Counted from the first letter of the stretch, positions 1 through 9,816 are shown. The stretch is DNA of 64,000 nt from Streptosporangium roseum DSM 43021 (GCF_000024865.1 NC_013595.1:4588001-4652000), one strand, 5' to 3'. Made by a program: numbers and translations. Notes: generated from the letters alone by a model not told the origin.

Positions 1-3000
1 TCCCGGCGGCCGTGGAACTCCAGCGTCCCGTCCGGCCGCCACCGCACCAGGTCCCCGGTCCGGTAACACCGGCCGCCGGGGACGAACGGGTCGTCGACGA
101 ACGCGGTCGCGGTCAGGTCGGGTCGGCCCCGGTAGCCCCTGGCCACACCGGCGCCGCCCAGCAGAAGCTCGCCCACCGCGCCCGGCGGCGCCAGCCGCAG
201 CTCGGAGTCGACCACGTAGGCCCGCTCCCCGGGCATCGGCAGCCCGATCGGCACCGCTCCCGCCCCGTGCGCGTCGAGCCGGTGCTGGATCGAGGCGACA
301 GTGGCCTCGGTGGGGCCGTAGGTGTTCCACAGCTCGCGGACCCGGGGCAGGATCTGCCCGGCCAGGGCCGAATCAAGGGTCTCCCCGCCGCTGATGGCCA
401 GCAGTGCCGGGTCACCGGCCCAGTCCGCGGCCAGCAGCATCCGGTACGTGGTCGGGACCAGGTCGACCACGGTGGCCTTGCTGGTCGCGATCCGCTCGGC
501 CAGCGCGTGCCCGTCCACGGCCGTGGCGCGGTCCACCACCACGCAGGTGCCGCCGACGCTCAGCAGGCTCCACAGCTCGGACGCGGAGGTGTCGAAGGTC
601 AGGGGCGCCACGACCGGCTGGACGTCCCGGGGGCCCAGGCGCAGCTCGGACACCAGGCCGGCCACATAGGCGGCCAGGTTGCCGTGGGTGACCTCCACGC
701 CCTTGGGCGTCCCGGTGGAGCCGGAGGTGTGGAGCACGTAGGCCAGATCCCCGGCCCGCACCTCCGGCAGCTCCGCCGGCTCGCTGTGGACAGCGGCCAG
801 GTCGTCGGCGTCCAGCGTGGTGACGCCGGGAACGGCGGCCGCACCGCCCCTGGTGAGCACCACGCGCACCCCGGCGTCCTCGGCCAGCCGGCGCAGCCGC
901 TCGGCCGGGTGCTCCGGATCCAGCGGCAGGTACGCCGCACCGGCCCGCCACACCGCCAGCAGGGCCGCCGGCATCAGGTGGTCTCGGGGCAGGCAGACCC
1001 CGACCACCTCGCCCGGCGCCACCCCGTGTTCCAGCAGCGCCGCCGCCACCCGGCCGGACCAGTCGTTCAGCTCGGCGTAGCCGAGCGAGGTGCCGTCCGG
1101 GCCGATCACGGCCGTCCCGGCGGTGCGGACCGCCAGCGCCCGCGGCACCGTCTCCGCGATCTCCGGCAGCTCCGGCCCGGCCGCGGCGGCCAGCAGGGCG
1201 GCGCGCTCGTCCGGGGTGACCAGCTCGAACGCCGACAGCGGCCGGTCCGGGTCGGTCAGCGCGCACCGCAGCAGCCACACCAGCCGGTCCAGGTACGCCT
1301 CGGCCCGCACCGGATCGAGGTGGGCGGTGCCGTACTCCAGCTGCAGCTCGGTGCCGGACACGGTCCGGTTGACGAGCACGCTGAGCTCGTGGACCGAGGA
1401 GCCCGAGCCCAGCTCGGTGAGCAGCTCCAGGTCGCCCAGGCACACCGGAACCTCGGCGTGCTGCATGGCCAGCAGCACCGGGGCGCGGGGCAGGTCGGCG
1501 GCCGGGATCTCCTGGTGGACCAGTGCCCGCGTGGTCGCGGCGGCGGCCTGCCGGACCAGGTTCCGGAAGGTCAGCGCGCCGGTCGGCCGCAGCCGTACCG
1601 GCACCGTGTCCACCAGCGGGCCGATGACCTCGGTCAGCTCCGGCCGGGCCCGCCGCGCCGCGACCACCCCGACCAGCGTGTCCGGCTCGCCGCCGGCCAG
1701 GGCCAGAGCGGCCAGGTACACCGCGAACGGGGTGGCGCCGCACTCGCGGGCCAGCGCGTTCACACCCGTCACGAACTCCTCGGGCAGCGGCCGGATCACC
1801 CTGTCCGCCGTCAGGTCCGCGGGCGCCGGGTCCGCCACCGGCGCGCCGGCCAGCTCGGCCCGCCAGAACTCGCGCAGCCGCGGCAGGTCCGGCTGTTCCC
1901 GCTGCTGCACGGCCACATCGCCGACCTGGACCGCCGGCCCGACGACAGGATCGCCGGCCAGCTCGGCGGCCAGCTCGTCCATCAGCACCCCGACCGAGCC
2001 GCCGTCGAAGGCGATGTGGTCCACCACGACCACCAGCTCGGCCTCCGCGTCGCCCACCCAGCACAGGCCGGCCCGTAGCAGCGGCACCTCGCTCGTCAGG
2101 TCGAACACGTGCGCCGCCGCGGCCCTGGCCACCTTCTCCGGGTCCTCTCCCACGGCGTGCTCGACCAGGGGTACGGCGGCCGGCGGGTGCACCACGGCGT
2201 ACGGCACGCCGTCCTCGTCGACGGAGACCGTGCTGCGCAGCACCTCGTGCCGGCGTACGACCGCGTCCAGGGCCGACCTCAGCGGCGCGGCTCCGCGCAG
2301 GTCGCGCACGCGCAGCCGGATCCCCAGCGTGGTGACCGGGCTGCGCGGGTGGAGCTGGCTCAGGGTCCAGAACTGGCGCTGCGCGTCGGTGAGCGGATGC
2401 CGGGTCCGGCCGCTCCGCCGCACCGGCGCCGGTCCGGCCTGGCGCAGCCGGATGGCCAGGCCGGCCGCGGTGGGGGAGGTCAGGAAGGCCGCCAGGGGCA
2501 CGGTGTGCCCCAGCCGGCGGGACAGCTCGGTGACCACTCTGGCCGCGGCCAGCGAATGGCCGCCCAGGTCGCTGAAACGATCGTGTACGCCGACCTGCGG
2601 CAGGCCCAGCACGCCGGCGATCACCTCGGCCACCAGGCGTTCGTCGTCGGTGCGGGGCGCGACCGGTGCCGCACCGGCGGACCGGAAGGCGCCGAGCCTG
2701 GGCAGGGCCGCACGGTCCACCTTGCCGTTGGGGGCGAGCGGAAGCTCCTCGGCCACCCCGATCCGGGTCGGCACCAGGTGATCGGGCAGCCGGGCGCACA
2801 GCCAGTCCCGCAGCTCCGGCTCGCTCACCTCGGAGGCCGCCACGTGACCGGCCAGGTAGGCGATCCCGTCGTCGTCGGTGGCGGCCAGCACGGTGGCCCG
2901 GCGTACCGCGGGGTGGCGGGCCAGCGCGGCCTCCACCTCGCCCAGCTCCACCCGGTAGCCGCGGATCTTGACCTGGTCGTCGGCCCGGCCGGCGAAGCGC

Positions 3001-4190
3001 AGCTCGCCGTCCACCCAGCGGACCAGATCCCCGCTGCGGTAGACCCGGCCGCCGTCCGGATCGGTGCGGAACGCGGGCGCCTCACGTCCCAGGTAGCCGC
3101 GGGTCACCCCGGGCCCGCCGATCCACAACTCGCCCGTCTCTCCGTCCGGGACGGGGTCTCCGGCCGCGTCCCGCACCGAGAACACCGCGCCGGCGATCGG
3201 TCCGCCCAGGGGCGGCTCACCCTCGTAGTCCCGGCCCACCTCGACGCCGGCGCAGGCGGTGGTGCACTCGGTCGGGCCGTACAGGTTCAGCACCCGGCGC
3301 ACCCCGGGGTTGGCGTAGATCCGCCGCAGCAGGGCGCCGGTCAGCGGCTCGCCGCCGGAGAACACCGCGCGCACCCCGCTCGGCAGCGGCTCACGCAGCA
3401 GCACCGACAGCGCGGAGGGGACCCCGTAGACCGTGGTCACCTCCTCCCGGGCCGGCAGGCTCGGCAGCGCCAGCAGGTTGTCGGCCATGATCACCGTCCC
3501 GCCGGCGATCAACGGCGAGAAGAGCTGGCTGATCGACGCGTCGAAGCAGACCGAGGAGCCGGCCAGCATGCCGCTCAGTTCCTCGGCGGTGTACGCCGAC
3601 GCCTCCCAGCGCAGCAGGTTCAGGGTGTTGTGGTGCTCCACCACCACGCCCTTGGGCGTCCCGGTGGAGCCGGAGGTGTAGATGACGTACGCCGCGTCGC
3701 CGGGGTCCCCGGCCACGGGGGGCGCCCCCTCGCCCGGCACCACGTCGTCGACGAGGACGGCCTCGGCCCCGGTCAGGACGGCGGTCCGGCGCAGCGCGGC
3801 CGAGGTGAGCACCGCGGTCACGGCGGCGTCCTCGGCCATGAACCGCAGCCGCTCGGCCGGGTACGCGGGGTCCAGCGGCACGTAGGCCGCCCCCGCCTTC
3901 CACACCCCCACCAGCGCGGGAACCAGCCACTCGTCGCGCTCCAGGCAGACTCCGACCAGATGGCCGCGTCCGACGCCCCGTCCGGCCAGGGCACGTGCGA
4001 TGTCGTTGGCCCTGCGGTCCAATTCGGCGTAGCTGAGTCGCCTGGTGCCCGCCACGACGGCGGTGCGTCCGGGGGTGCGCCGGCTCTGGGCCTCTATCGC
4101 TTCGTGGACGCAACCCGGTGCGTCGAACCTCCCGGCCGCCGCTGCGGGAAGGCGGCCCGCCAGATCGCCACGCGTCACATCAACGGTCAC
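1..4190 (-). CDS. Non-ribosomal peptide synthetase, A-PCP-C-A, C-terminus outside window
   Basis: Modular peptide synthetase that activates amino (or related) acids as adenylates and condenses them on carrier domains. The GTG start at 4190 is preceded by AAAGAGGA at 4 bp spacing. The protein begins directly with an adenylation domain (YTSGSTGTPKG near 3680, FDASISQLF, YGPTE), so this looks like an initiation module. A carrier domain follows (LGGHS near 2560), then a condensation domain and a second adenylation domain (HTSGSTGTPKG near 730, NTYGPTEAT). The window ends just before the A8 region. The condensation motif reads DHIAFDG: the first His of HHxxxDG is Asp, but the catalytic second His is kept. 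Hand alignment to GrsA gives pocket residues D-A-S-G-F-G-L-T-A (first A) and D-T-S-D-I-G-T-V-A (second A); I do not assign substrates. The frame was checked at three sites and is continuous. The product is unknown. Confidence 0.93.
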   Translation of the reverse strand, partial: MTVDVTRGDLAGRLPAAAAGRFDAPGCVHEAIEAQSRRTPGRTAVVAGTRRLSYAELDRRANDIARALAGRGVGRGHLVGVCLERDEWLVPALVGVWKAGAAYVPLDPAYPAERLRFMAEDAAVTAVLTSAALRRTAVLTGAEAVLVDDVVPGEGAPPVAGDPGDAAYVIYTSGSTGTPKGVVVEHHNTLNLLRWEASAYTAEELSGMLAGSSVCFDASISQLFSPLIAGGTVIMADNLLALPSLPAREEVTTVYGVPSALSVLLREPLPSGVRAVFSGGEPLTGALLRRIYANPGVRRVLNLYGPTECTTACAGVEVGRDYEGEPPLGGPIAGAVFSVRDAAGDPVPDGETGELWIGGPGVTRGYLGREAPAFRTDPDGGRVYRSGDLVRWVDGELRFAGRADDQVKIRGYRVELGEVEAALARHPAVRRATVLAATDDDGIAYLAGHVAASEVSEPELRDWLCARLPDHLVPTRIGVAEELPLAPNGKVDRAALPRLGAFRSAGAAPVAPRTDDERLVAEVIAGVLGLPQVGVHDRFSDLGGHSLAAARVVTELSRRLGHTVPLAAFLTSPTAAGLAIRLRQAGPAPVRRSGRTRHPLTDAQRQFWTLSQLHPRSPVTTLGIRLRVRDLRGAAPLRSALDAVVRRHEVLRSTVSVDEDGVPYAVVHPPAAVPLVEHAVGEDPEKVARAAAAHVFDLTSEVPLLRAGLCWVGDAEAELVVVVDHIAFDGGSVGVLMDELAAELAGDPVVGPAVQVGDVAVQQREQPDLPRLREFWRAELAGAPVADPAPADLTADRVIRPLPEEFVTGVNALARECGATPFAVYLAALALAGGEPDTLVGVVAARRARPELTEVIGPLVDTVPVRLRPTGALTFRNLVRQAAAATTRALVHQEIPAADLPRAPVLLAMQHAEVPVCLGDLELLTELGSGSSVHELSVLVNRTVSGTELQLEYGTAHLDPVRAEAYLDRLVWLLRCALTDPDRPLSAFELVTPDERAALLAAAAGPELPEIAETVPRALAVRTAGTAVIGPDGTSLGYAELNDWSGRVAAALLEHGVAPGEVVGVCLPRDHLMPAALLAVWRAGAAYLPLDPEHPAERLRRLAEDAGVRVVLTRGGAAAVPGVTTLDADDLAAVHSEPAELPEVRAGDLAYVLHTSGSTGTPKGVEVTHGNLAAYVAGLVSELRLGPRDVQPVVAPLTFDTSASELWSLLSVGGTCVVVDRATAVDGHALAERIATSKATVVDLVPTTYRMLLAADWAGDPALLAISGGETLDSALAGQILPRVRELWNTYGPTEATVASIQHRLDAHGAGAVPIGLPMPGERAYVVDSELRLAPPGAVGELLLGGAGVARGYRGRPDLTATAFVDDPFVPGGRCYRTGDLVRWRPDGTLEFHGRR

Positions 4191-4229
4191 TTCGTCCTCT
4201 TTCCCAGCCAAGATCACGTCTGATGACGG

Positions 4230-4262
4230 GAAGTTGTGCAGATCGCCTAATTGATCAACTTC
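4230..4262 (-). promoter_or_regulatory. Candidate operator upstream of the NRPS gene
   Basis: A perfect 7-bp inverted repeat, GAAGTTG and CAACTTC, separated by 19 bp, lies 40 to 72 bp upstream of the NRPS start. A TTGATC hexamer on the minus strand inside it could serve as a -35 element. No regulator gene is adjacent, so the assignment rests only on symmetry and position. Confidence 0.3.
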
Positions 4263-4401
4263 TACGATCAAGAGACTGGGCCACGCACCTTGCAGCCGCC
4301 TTGGAAGCGAGTTGCACATGCGCTCGCGGACGGGACCCGCCGCTGACACGGGACGCGGATGATCAGTGACCGGGCGGGACTACCCGGGTGCCGTCGCGGT
4401 G

Positions 4402-7400
4402 TCAGTACACGTCGCGGACATAGCGCTTGTCCGCGGCGAGCTTCCTGACGTAGGCGTCGGCGCCGTCCTCGGTCAGGCCGCCGTGGACGGTGGCGATCTC
4501 GCGCAGGGTGCGGTCGACGTCCCTGGCCATCCGGCCGGCGTCTCCGCAGACGTAGAAATGGGCCCCGTCCTGGAGCCAGGACCAGAGCCGGGCGCCGTGC
4601 TCGCGCATCCGGTCCTGGACGTAGACCTTGGCGCGCTGGTCGCGGGAGAAGGCGAGGTCCAGCCGGCTCAAGGTGCCCTCCCGCTGGAATCCGGCGAGTT
4701 CGTCCCGGTAGTAGAAGTCGGTGGCGCGGTGCTGCTCGCCGAAGAACAGCCAGTTGCGCCCGCGATCACCGCGGGCGCGGCGCTCGTCGAGGAAGCCGAG
4801 GAAGGGGGCGACGCCCGTTCCGGGGCCGACCATCACCATCGGTGCGGAGGGGTCGGCCGGGGGCCGGAAGTGGGGTGAGCGCTGGACGAAGACCGGCACG
4901 GGGCTGCCGGCCGCCGCGTCGGCCAGGTGGGCCGAGCACACGCCGTTGCGCCGCCCGCCGTGCTGGTTGCCGAACCTGACCACCGACACCGTCAGACGGA
5001 TCTCGCGAGGACTCGTGAGCGGGCTGGAGGAGATGGAGTAGAGGCGGGGCTGCAGGCGCTTGAGGACGCCGGCCCACTCCTGCGCGCCGACGCGGACGGG
5101 GAACTCGGCGATGACGTCGATGGCCTGCCGGTCCCAGATCCACTGCGCCAGTTCGTTCTTGTTGTCCGGGCGCAGGAGTTTCCTGAGATGGCGGTCCCGG
5201 GTGCGGTCGGCGACGAACCGGAGCAGATCTGGAGTGATCTTGGTGATGTCCCGGTGGCGGTGGAGGGCCTCGCCGAGCGGCACCGGGCCGTCGGCGACGG
5301 TGACGGTGTCGGCGGGGTCCAGGCCGGTGACGGCCAGCCACTCCGCGACGAGGTCGGGGCGGTTCACCGGCCAGACGCCCAGCGCGTCACCGGCCTCGTA
5401 CGGCAGGGCGTCGCCGGTGTCGAACACGAACTGCCGCACCTCCTTGGCCGCTCCGGGCAGGCTGAGGAGACGGTTGCCCGACAGCCGCGCGGTGAACGGC
5501 GCGTTCTTGCCGTGGCGGGCCGGGGCCGGGCTCGCCGTGCCGCTCCGGTCCGCCGCGGTCGCGGCGGGAGCCGGGCCGGTGGGGCCGGAGCCGGTGGCGG
5601 CGCCCGCCGGGGACGGGGACGGGGCCAGCGCCCCGAGCACCTCGTCGAGCCAGCGCCGGGCGGGTCGCTCGTCGTCCGGTTCGCAGTCCACGCGCGGGAG
5701 CAGGCGCACGGCGCCGAGCTCTCCGAGGCGCCGGTCGAGACGGCGCCCGTGCCCGCAGAAGTCGTCGTAGCTGGAGTCGCCGAAGGCCAGGACCGAGTAG
5801 CGCATGCCGTCCAGGCGCGGTGCTTCGGGCGCGGCGAGCGACTCCCAGAAACCGGTGCCGTTGTCGGGGGCCTCGCCGTCGCCGAAGGTGCTGGTGATGA
5901 CCAGCAGGTCCGCGCCGCGGGGGAGGGTGGCCGGCGTGCACTCGTCCATGCTGAGGACGGACGGGGTCCGTTCGCTCTCGGACAGGTGGCGGACGGCGGC
6001 GCCGGCGAAGTCCTCCGCGTTGCCCGTCTGGGAGGCCCACAGGACGACCAGCTCACGTCCTTCGCGGGCGGCGGCCGGCTGCGCCCGAGGTGGACCGGCG
6101 GAGGGTCCGGCCCGGCCCGCCGGAGTCCGGGAGAACATCCCCGCCAGCGTGCCGTTGATCCACAGCGCGTGGCCTGGATCGAAGGGTGCGAGATCTGGCA
6201 GAACCGGTACGGCGCCGCCGTCAGGCGGGGGTGCCGCGTCGAGCCCGGACAGGAAACCGGCCAGGTAGCGGCGCTCGTGGGCGGAGAGCACGGGTGGGGA
6301 GACGTCCGCGAGTCCCAGCAGCCGGGCCAGCTCCGTCACGGCGCCGCTTTCCGGCGCGGCGGCGGCCGGCGGCGGATCGGCCGCGGTGGCGGAGGCCGTG
6401 GCCGCGCCGTCGCCTGTGCCGCCGGGCGCCGCCGGGACCCGGGTGAGGGAGACCGCGCAGGCCTTGAACTCGGGCTGGAAGGAGATGGGGTCGACCGCGT
6501 CGTTGGTCACGGCGTTGACGCTGAGGTACTCGCCGAACAGGTCGTTCCAGTGGAAGGGCGCGAAGCAGCCGCCGGGCCGCACCCGGTCCGTCACGACGGC
6601 CGGGAGCACCGCCCGGCCGCGCCGGGAGGCGACCTCCACCGAGTCGCCCTCGCCGACGCCGAGGGTGGCCGCGTCCTGCGGGTGGATCTCCACGAAGGGC
6701 CCGGGGTTGAGCTTGTTGAGCTTGGCGACCTTGCCGGTCTTGGTCATGGTGTGCCACTGGTGCTGAAGCCGGCCGGTGTTCAGGACGTAGGGGAAGTCGT
6801 CGTCGGGCAGCTCGGACGCCGGCAGGTGCGGGCGGGGGAAGAACACCGCGCGACCGCCGGGGCCCGGGAAGGACAGCCGCGGCCGGGTGCCGCCGGGGCC
6901 CTCGAAGAGTTCCTGGCTGACGCCGTCGTTGAGGTAGCGGATCGGGTTGCGCTCGCCGCCGCCGGCGGACGCGCTGGGCCACTGCACCGGCGTGGCGCGC
7001 AACCGGTCGTAGCTCACGCCCCGCAGGTCGTAGCCGGTCTTCGGGTTCCAGGCCCGCTTGATCTCCTCGAAGATCTCTTCGGCGCAGCTGTAGCCGAAGG
7101 CGTCGGCGAAGCCCATCTCGCAGGCGACCCGCGCGATGATCTGCCAGTCGGGCAGCGCCTGGCCGGGCGGGTCCACGGCCGGTCGCAGCAGGGTCAGGGT
7201 GCGTTCGGAATTGATCATCACCCCTTCGCCCTCGGCCCACAGCGCGGCCGGGAGTATCACGTCGGCGTAGGAGTTGGTCTCGGTCTCGGCGAAGGCGTCC
7301 TGGGTGACGACGAACTCGGCGGCCTCCAGCCCCTGGATGACGCTCCTGCGGTTGGCGACCGAGGCGACGGGGTTGGTGCAGATGATCCAGCACGCCTTGA

Positions 7401-8619
7401 TCTCGCCGTCGGCCATGCGGGAGAACATCTCGACGGTGCCCTCGCCGGCGTCGGTGCGGAGCGTGCCCGGCGCGATCCCCCACAGGTCCTCGACGAAACG
7501 GCGGTCCTCCTCCACCAGCACCGAGCGCTGCCCGGGCAGGCCCGGACCCATGTAGCCCATCTCGCGCCCGCCCATGGCGTTGGGCTGGCCGGTGAGGGAG
7601 AACGGGCCGCTGCCCGGGCGGCAGATCGCGCCGGTGGCCAGGTGCAGGTTGCACAGCGCGTTGGTGTTCCAGGTGCCGTGCGTGCTCTGGTTCAGGCCCA
7701 TCGTCCAGCAGCTCATCCACTCGCCGGCCTCGCCGATCAGCCGGGCGGCGCGGCGGATGTCCGCCTCCGCGAGGCCGGTGACCTCGGCGACCTTCGCGGG
7801 CGGGTAGTCCCGCAGGAACGGCGGCATCACCTCCCAGCCCTCGGTGAACTCCGCGATGAAGCCCTCGTCGACGTGCCCGTTCTCGACCAGCAGGTGCAGC
7901 AGCCCGTTGAGCAGGGCCAGGTCCGTGCCCGGCCTGATCTGCAGGTGGAGGTCGGCCTTGGCGGCGGTGGCGGTACGCCGGGGGTCGACCACGATGAGCG
8001 TGGCACCCGCCTTGACCCGCTCCATGAGCCGCAGGAACAGGACCGGGTGGCAGTCGGCCATATTGGCGCCGATGACGAGGAAGACGTCCGCGTGCTCGAA
8101 GTCCTCATACGAACCGGGCGGGCCGTCCGAACCCAGCGACAGTTTGTATCCGCTGCCCGCGCTGGCCATGCACAGCCGGGAGTTGGACTCGATCCGGCTG
8201 GTCCGCACGAACCCCTTGGCCAGCTTGTTGGCCAGGTACTGCGCCTCCAGCGTCATCTGGCCCGAGACGTAGAAGGCCAGCGCGTCCGGACCGTGCTCGT
8301 CCAGGACGCCGCGCAGCCGCCGCGCGGTCTCCGTGATCGCGGCGTCCATGCCGGCGGGCACGGGTCCGGCGCCGCGATCCGCCCTCACCAGGGCGGTCGT
8401 CAGCCGACCGGGGGCGGCGAGCATGTCGGCGCTGGTCGCGCCCTTGGTGCACAGACGGCCGGAATTGGCGGGGTGGGACCTGTCGCCGGAGGCCCTGACG
8501 ACCCTGCGCCGCCCGGCGGCGTCCTGCGCGACCTCAAGCACCATTCCGCAGCCGACACCGCAGTAGGAGCAGACCGTCTTCACGGCCGAGGTGGTGATCT
8601 GCGGGTCGGTTGCCGTCAC
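4402..8619 (-). CDS. Assimilatory nitrate reductase fused to a CysJ-type diflavin reductase
   Basis: Reduces nitrate to nitrite for nitrogen assimilation, with electrons passing NADPH-FAD-FMN-[4Fe-4S]-molybdopterin within one chain. Residues 17-57 carry the iron-sulfur ligands C-x2-C-x3-C and a fourth Cys in LCTKG. The molybdopterin oxidoreductase body runs to about residue 730. A flavodoxin domain starts near 853 (LWASQTGNAEDF), followed by an FAD-binding domain from about 1040 and an NADP domain (GPGTGVAPF near 1261), ending in YVRDVY as is typical for this reductase class. I chose the GTG at 8619 because AAAGGA stands 5 bp before it; an upstream in-frame ATG at 8670 lacks a ribosome site and adds Gly-rich sequence. 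At 1405 residues it matches the proteins annotated as bifunctional nitrate reductase/sulfite reductase flavoprotein subunit alpha in actinomycetes. It is cytoplasmic: no signal peptide is seen. Confidence 0.94.
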   Translation of the reverse strand: MTATDPQITTSAVKTVCSYCGVGCGMVLEVAQDAAGRRRVVRASGDRSHPANSGRLCTKGATSADMLAAPGRLTTALVRADRGAGPVPAGMDAAITETARRLRGVLDEHGPDALAFYVSGQMTLEAQYLANKLAKGFVRTSRIESNSRLCMASAGSGYKLSLGSDGPPGSYEDFEHADVFLVIGANMADCHPVLFLRLMERVKAGATLIVVDPRRTATAAKADLHLQIRPGTDLALLNGLLHLLVENGHVDEGFIAEFTEGWEVMPPFLRDYPPAKVAEVTGLAEADIRRAARLIGEAGEWMSCWTMGLNQSTHGTWNTNALCNLHLATGAICRPGSGPFSLTGQPNAMGGREMGYMGPGLPGQRSVLVEEDRRFVEDLWGIAPGTLRTDAGEGTVEMFSRMADGEIKACWIICTNPVASVANRRSVIQGLEAAEFVVTQDAFAETETNSYADVILPAALWAEGEGVMINSERTLTLLRPAVDPPGQALPDWQIIARVACEMGFADAFGYSCAEEIFEEIKRAWNPKTGYDLRGVSYDRLRATPVQWPSASAGGGERNPIRYLNDGVSQELFEGPGGTRPRLSFPGPGGRAVFFPRPHLPASELPDDDFPYVLNTGRLQHQWHTMTKTGKVAKLNKLNPGPFVEIHPQDAATLGVGEGDSVEVASRRGRAVLPAVVTDRVRPGGCFAPFHWNDLFGEYLSVNAVTNDAVDPISFQPEFKACAVSLTRVPAAPGGTGDGAATASATAADPPPAAAAPESGAVTELARLLGLADVSPPVLSAHERRYLAGFLSGLDAAPPPDGGAVPVLPDLAPFDPGHALWINGTLAGMFSRTPAGRAGPSAGPPRAQPAAAREGRELVVLWASQTGNAEDFAGAAVRHLSESERTPSVLSMDECTPATLPRGADLLVITSTFGDGEAPDNGTGFWESLAAPEAPRLDGMRYSVLAFGDSSYDDFCGHGRRLDRRLGELGAVRLLPRVDCEPDDERPARRWLDEVLGALAPSPSPAGAATGSGPTGPAPAATAADRSGTASPAPARHGKNAPFTARLSGNRLLSLPGAAKEVRQFVFDTGDALPYEAGDALGVWPVNRPDLVAEWLAVTGLDPADTVTVADGPVPLGEALHRHRDITKITPDLLRFVADRTRDRHLRKLLRPDNKNELAQWIWDRQAIDVIAEFPVRVGAQEWAGVLKRLQPRLYSISSSPLTSPREIRLTVSVVRFGNQHGGRRNGVCSAHLADAAAGSPVPVFVQRSPHFRPPADPSAPMVMVGPGTGVAPFLGFLDERRARGDRGRNWLFFGEQHRATDFYYRDELAGFQREGTLSRLDLAFSRDQRAKVYVQDRMREHGARLWSWLQDGAHFYVCGDAGRMARDVDRTLREIATVHGGLTEDGADAYVRKLAADKRYVRDVY

Positions 8620-8792
8620 CTGAGTCCTTTCCTGGCCGCCGCCCCCGCCGGCGGCGGGGGCGTCACGCACGGCACCATAAGAAGGCCCTGTTACGCGGCT
8701 GTCACAACCACCGATCCCGCGCGGTTACATCTGCCCCACAAGCGCAGCATCACGTTCACGGCGGATGCCGCGCGTCGCGCCGGAGACCTCAC

Positions 8793-8828
8793 GTTGAGTT
8801 GACGCATCAACTCAACGCCTCCTACTAT
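8793..8828 (+). promoter_or_regulatory. Promoter with overlapping palindromic operator
   Basis: A perfect inverted repeat, GTTGAGTTGA-CGCA-TCAACTCAAC (8793-8816), overlaps a -35 element TTGACG (8799-8804). After an 18-bp spacer comes a -10 element TACTAT (8823-8828). A further half-site, ACATCAACTC, lies at 8838-8847. The arrangement predicts repression of the FMN reductase gene that starts at 8866, by a MarR-, HxlR- or TetR-type protein not identified here. Confidence 0.7.
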
Positions 8829-8865
8829 CGAGGTGACACATCAACTCGACTTTCGGGTGGCTTGC

Positions 8866-9426
8866 ATGACCAAGATCGGCATCATCATCGGCAGTACCCG
8901 CCCCGGCCGTACGGCCGAGCCCGTCGCCCGCTGGGTCCTCGGGCTCGCCGAGAAGCGGGACGACGCCCGGTTCGAGCTGGTCGACATCGCCGACTACGAC
9001 CTGCCGCACCTGGACGAGGAGGTCCTGCCGGCGATGGGCCAGTACGCACGGCCGCACACGCTGGCCTGGGCTCGGAAGATCGATGAGTTCGACGGGTATG
9101 TCATCGTCACCCCCGAGTACAACCACTCCACCTCCGGCGCGCTCAAGAACGCCCTGGACTTCCTCTACAGGGAGTGGAACAACAAGGCGGTCGGCTTCGT
9201 CTCCTACGGCGGGTCCGGCGGCGTGCGGGCGGTCGAGCACCTGCGGCTGGTCGCGGGCGAGCTCCAGCTCGCCGATGTTCGCGCCCAGGTCGAGCTGAGC
9301 CTGTTCACCGACTTCGAGAACTTCTCGGTGCTCGCTCCCGCCGCCCGCCAGGAGGACGTCCTCGCCAGGATGCTCGACCAGCTCGTCGCCTGGAGCGCCG
9401 CGCTCAAGGTCGTGCGGGCGGCCTGA
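8866..9426 (+). CDS. NADPH-dependent FMN reductase (NAD(P)H:flavin/quinone reductase)
   Basis: Flavodoxin-like reductase that uses NAD(P)H to reduce FMN or small quinones. The glycine-rich start IIIGSTRPGR binds the flavin phosphate, and TPEYNHSTSGALKNALDFLY (about residues 83-102) is the family signature. I chose ATG 8866 because the predicted transcription start is near 8835, just after the only other candidate (GTG 8833), and because GGGTGG precedes the ATG. 186 residues is normal for the family. It stands alone under the palindromic operator at 8793-8816, which suggests induction by a small ligand such as a quinone or oxidant. Confidence 0.9.
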   Translation: MTKIGIIIGSTRPGRTAEPVARWVLGLAEKRDDARFELVDIADYDLPHLDEEVLPAMGQYARPHTLAWARKIDEFDGYVIVTPEYNHSTSGALKNALDFLYREWNNKAVGFVSYGGSGGVRAVEHLRLVAGELQLADVRAQVELSLFTDFENFSVLAPAARQEDVLARMLDQLVAWSAALKVVRAA

Positions 9427-9532
9427 ATCGATCGAGCGGCGGGCGCGCGACAGGCGCCGTCCGCGGGGCGCCGGCGCGCGTGAGGATCGGCGTCGAACGG
9501 CCCGCGTTCCCGCCGGATTCCCGCGCGGGAAC

Positions 9533-9558
9533 GCGCGGGCCGCCCGGGCGGCCCGCGC
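9533..9558. terminator. 26-bp perfect GC palindrome, probable terminator
   Basis: A 13-bp arm repeats inverted with no spacer (centre between 9545 and 9546), about 110 bp after the FMN reductase stop. A smaller palindrome, TTCCCGCGCGGGAA, lies just before it. There is no T tract, as is usual in high-GC actinomycetes. Confidence 0.5.
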
Positions 9559-9561
9559 CCG

Positions 9562-9738
9562 GTGCGACCTGCCGCCCTGGACGCCGAGCTTCCCTTCCCG
9601 CTCAGCGAGCTGCTCGCGGCGCTGTCCGAGGCGCTGCGGCGGCGTCCCTTCCGGCAACGTATCGCCGACGCCGCGCTGACACTCGGCGACGAGTCCCTCA
9701 TGCCGTTCCGTGAGGCGCGGGCCGGCCGGGCCGACTGA
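9562..9738 (+). CDS. Small ORF, 58 residues, unknown
   Basis: A GTG-started frame with actinomycete-like codon use (mostly G or C in third positions). It encodes a charged, helical-looking peptide (LSELLAALSEALRRRPFR, then ALTLGDESLMPFREARAG). It has no good ribosome site and sits right after a strong palindrome, so it may be a broken C-terminal fragment of a larger gene rather than an expressed gene. No family recognised. The rest of 9427-9954 holds only the palindrome and GC-rich repeats. Confidence 0.25.
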   Translation: MRPAALDAELPFPLSELLAALSEALRRRPFRQRIADAALTLGDESLMPFREARAGRAD

Positions 9739-9816
9739 GCGGTTCTCGCCCAGGCCCCGTGCCGGCGACACCCCGGTGCGCGAGGGGCGGCCGGGCGACG
9801 CGAGGGGCGGCCGGGC

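Noticed and set aside
12..4223. Long plus-strand frames opposite the NRPS gene, and a minus-strand frame of 795 codons at 412-2799 in another phase
   Set aside because: The NRPS frame carries all adenylation, carrier and condensation motifs in phase with the GTG at 4190. The others are Arg/Gly/Pro-rich shadows.
4927..8802. A 1291-codon open frame on the plus strand opposite the nitrate reductase gene
   Set aside because: It is the high-GC antisense shadow of a well-supported gene: composition is skewed to Gly/Arg/Val/Ala/Asp and no domain motif is present.
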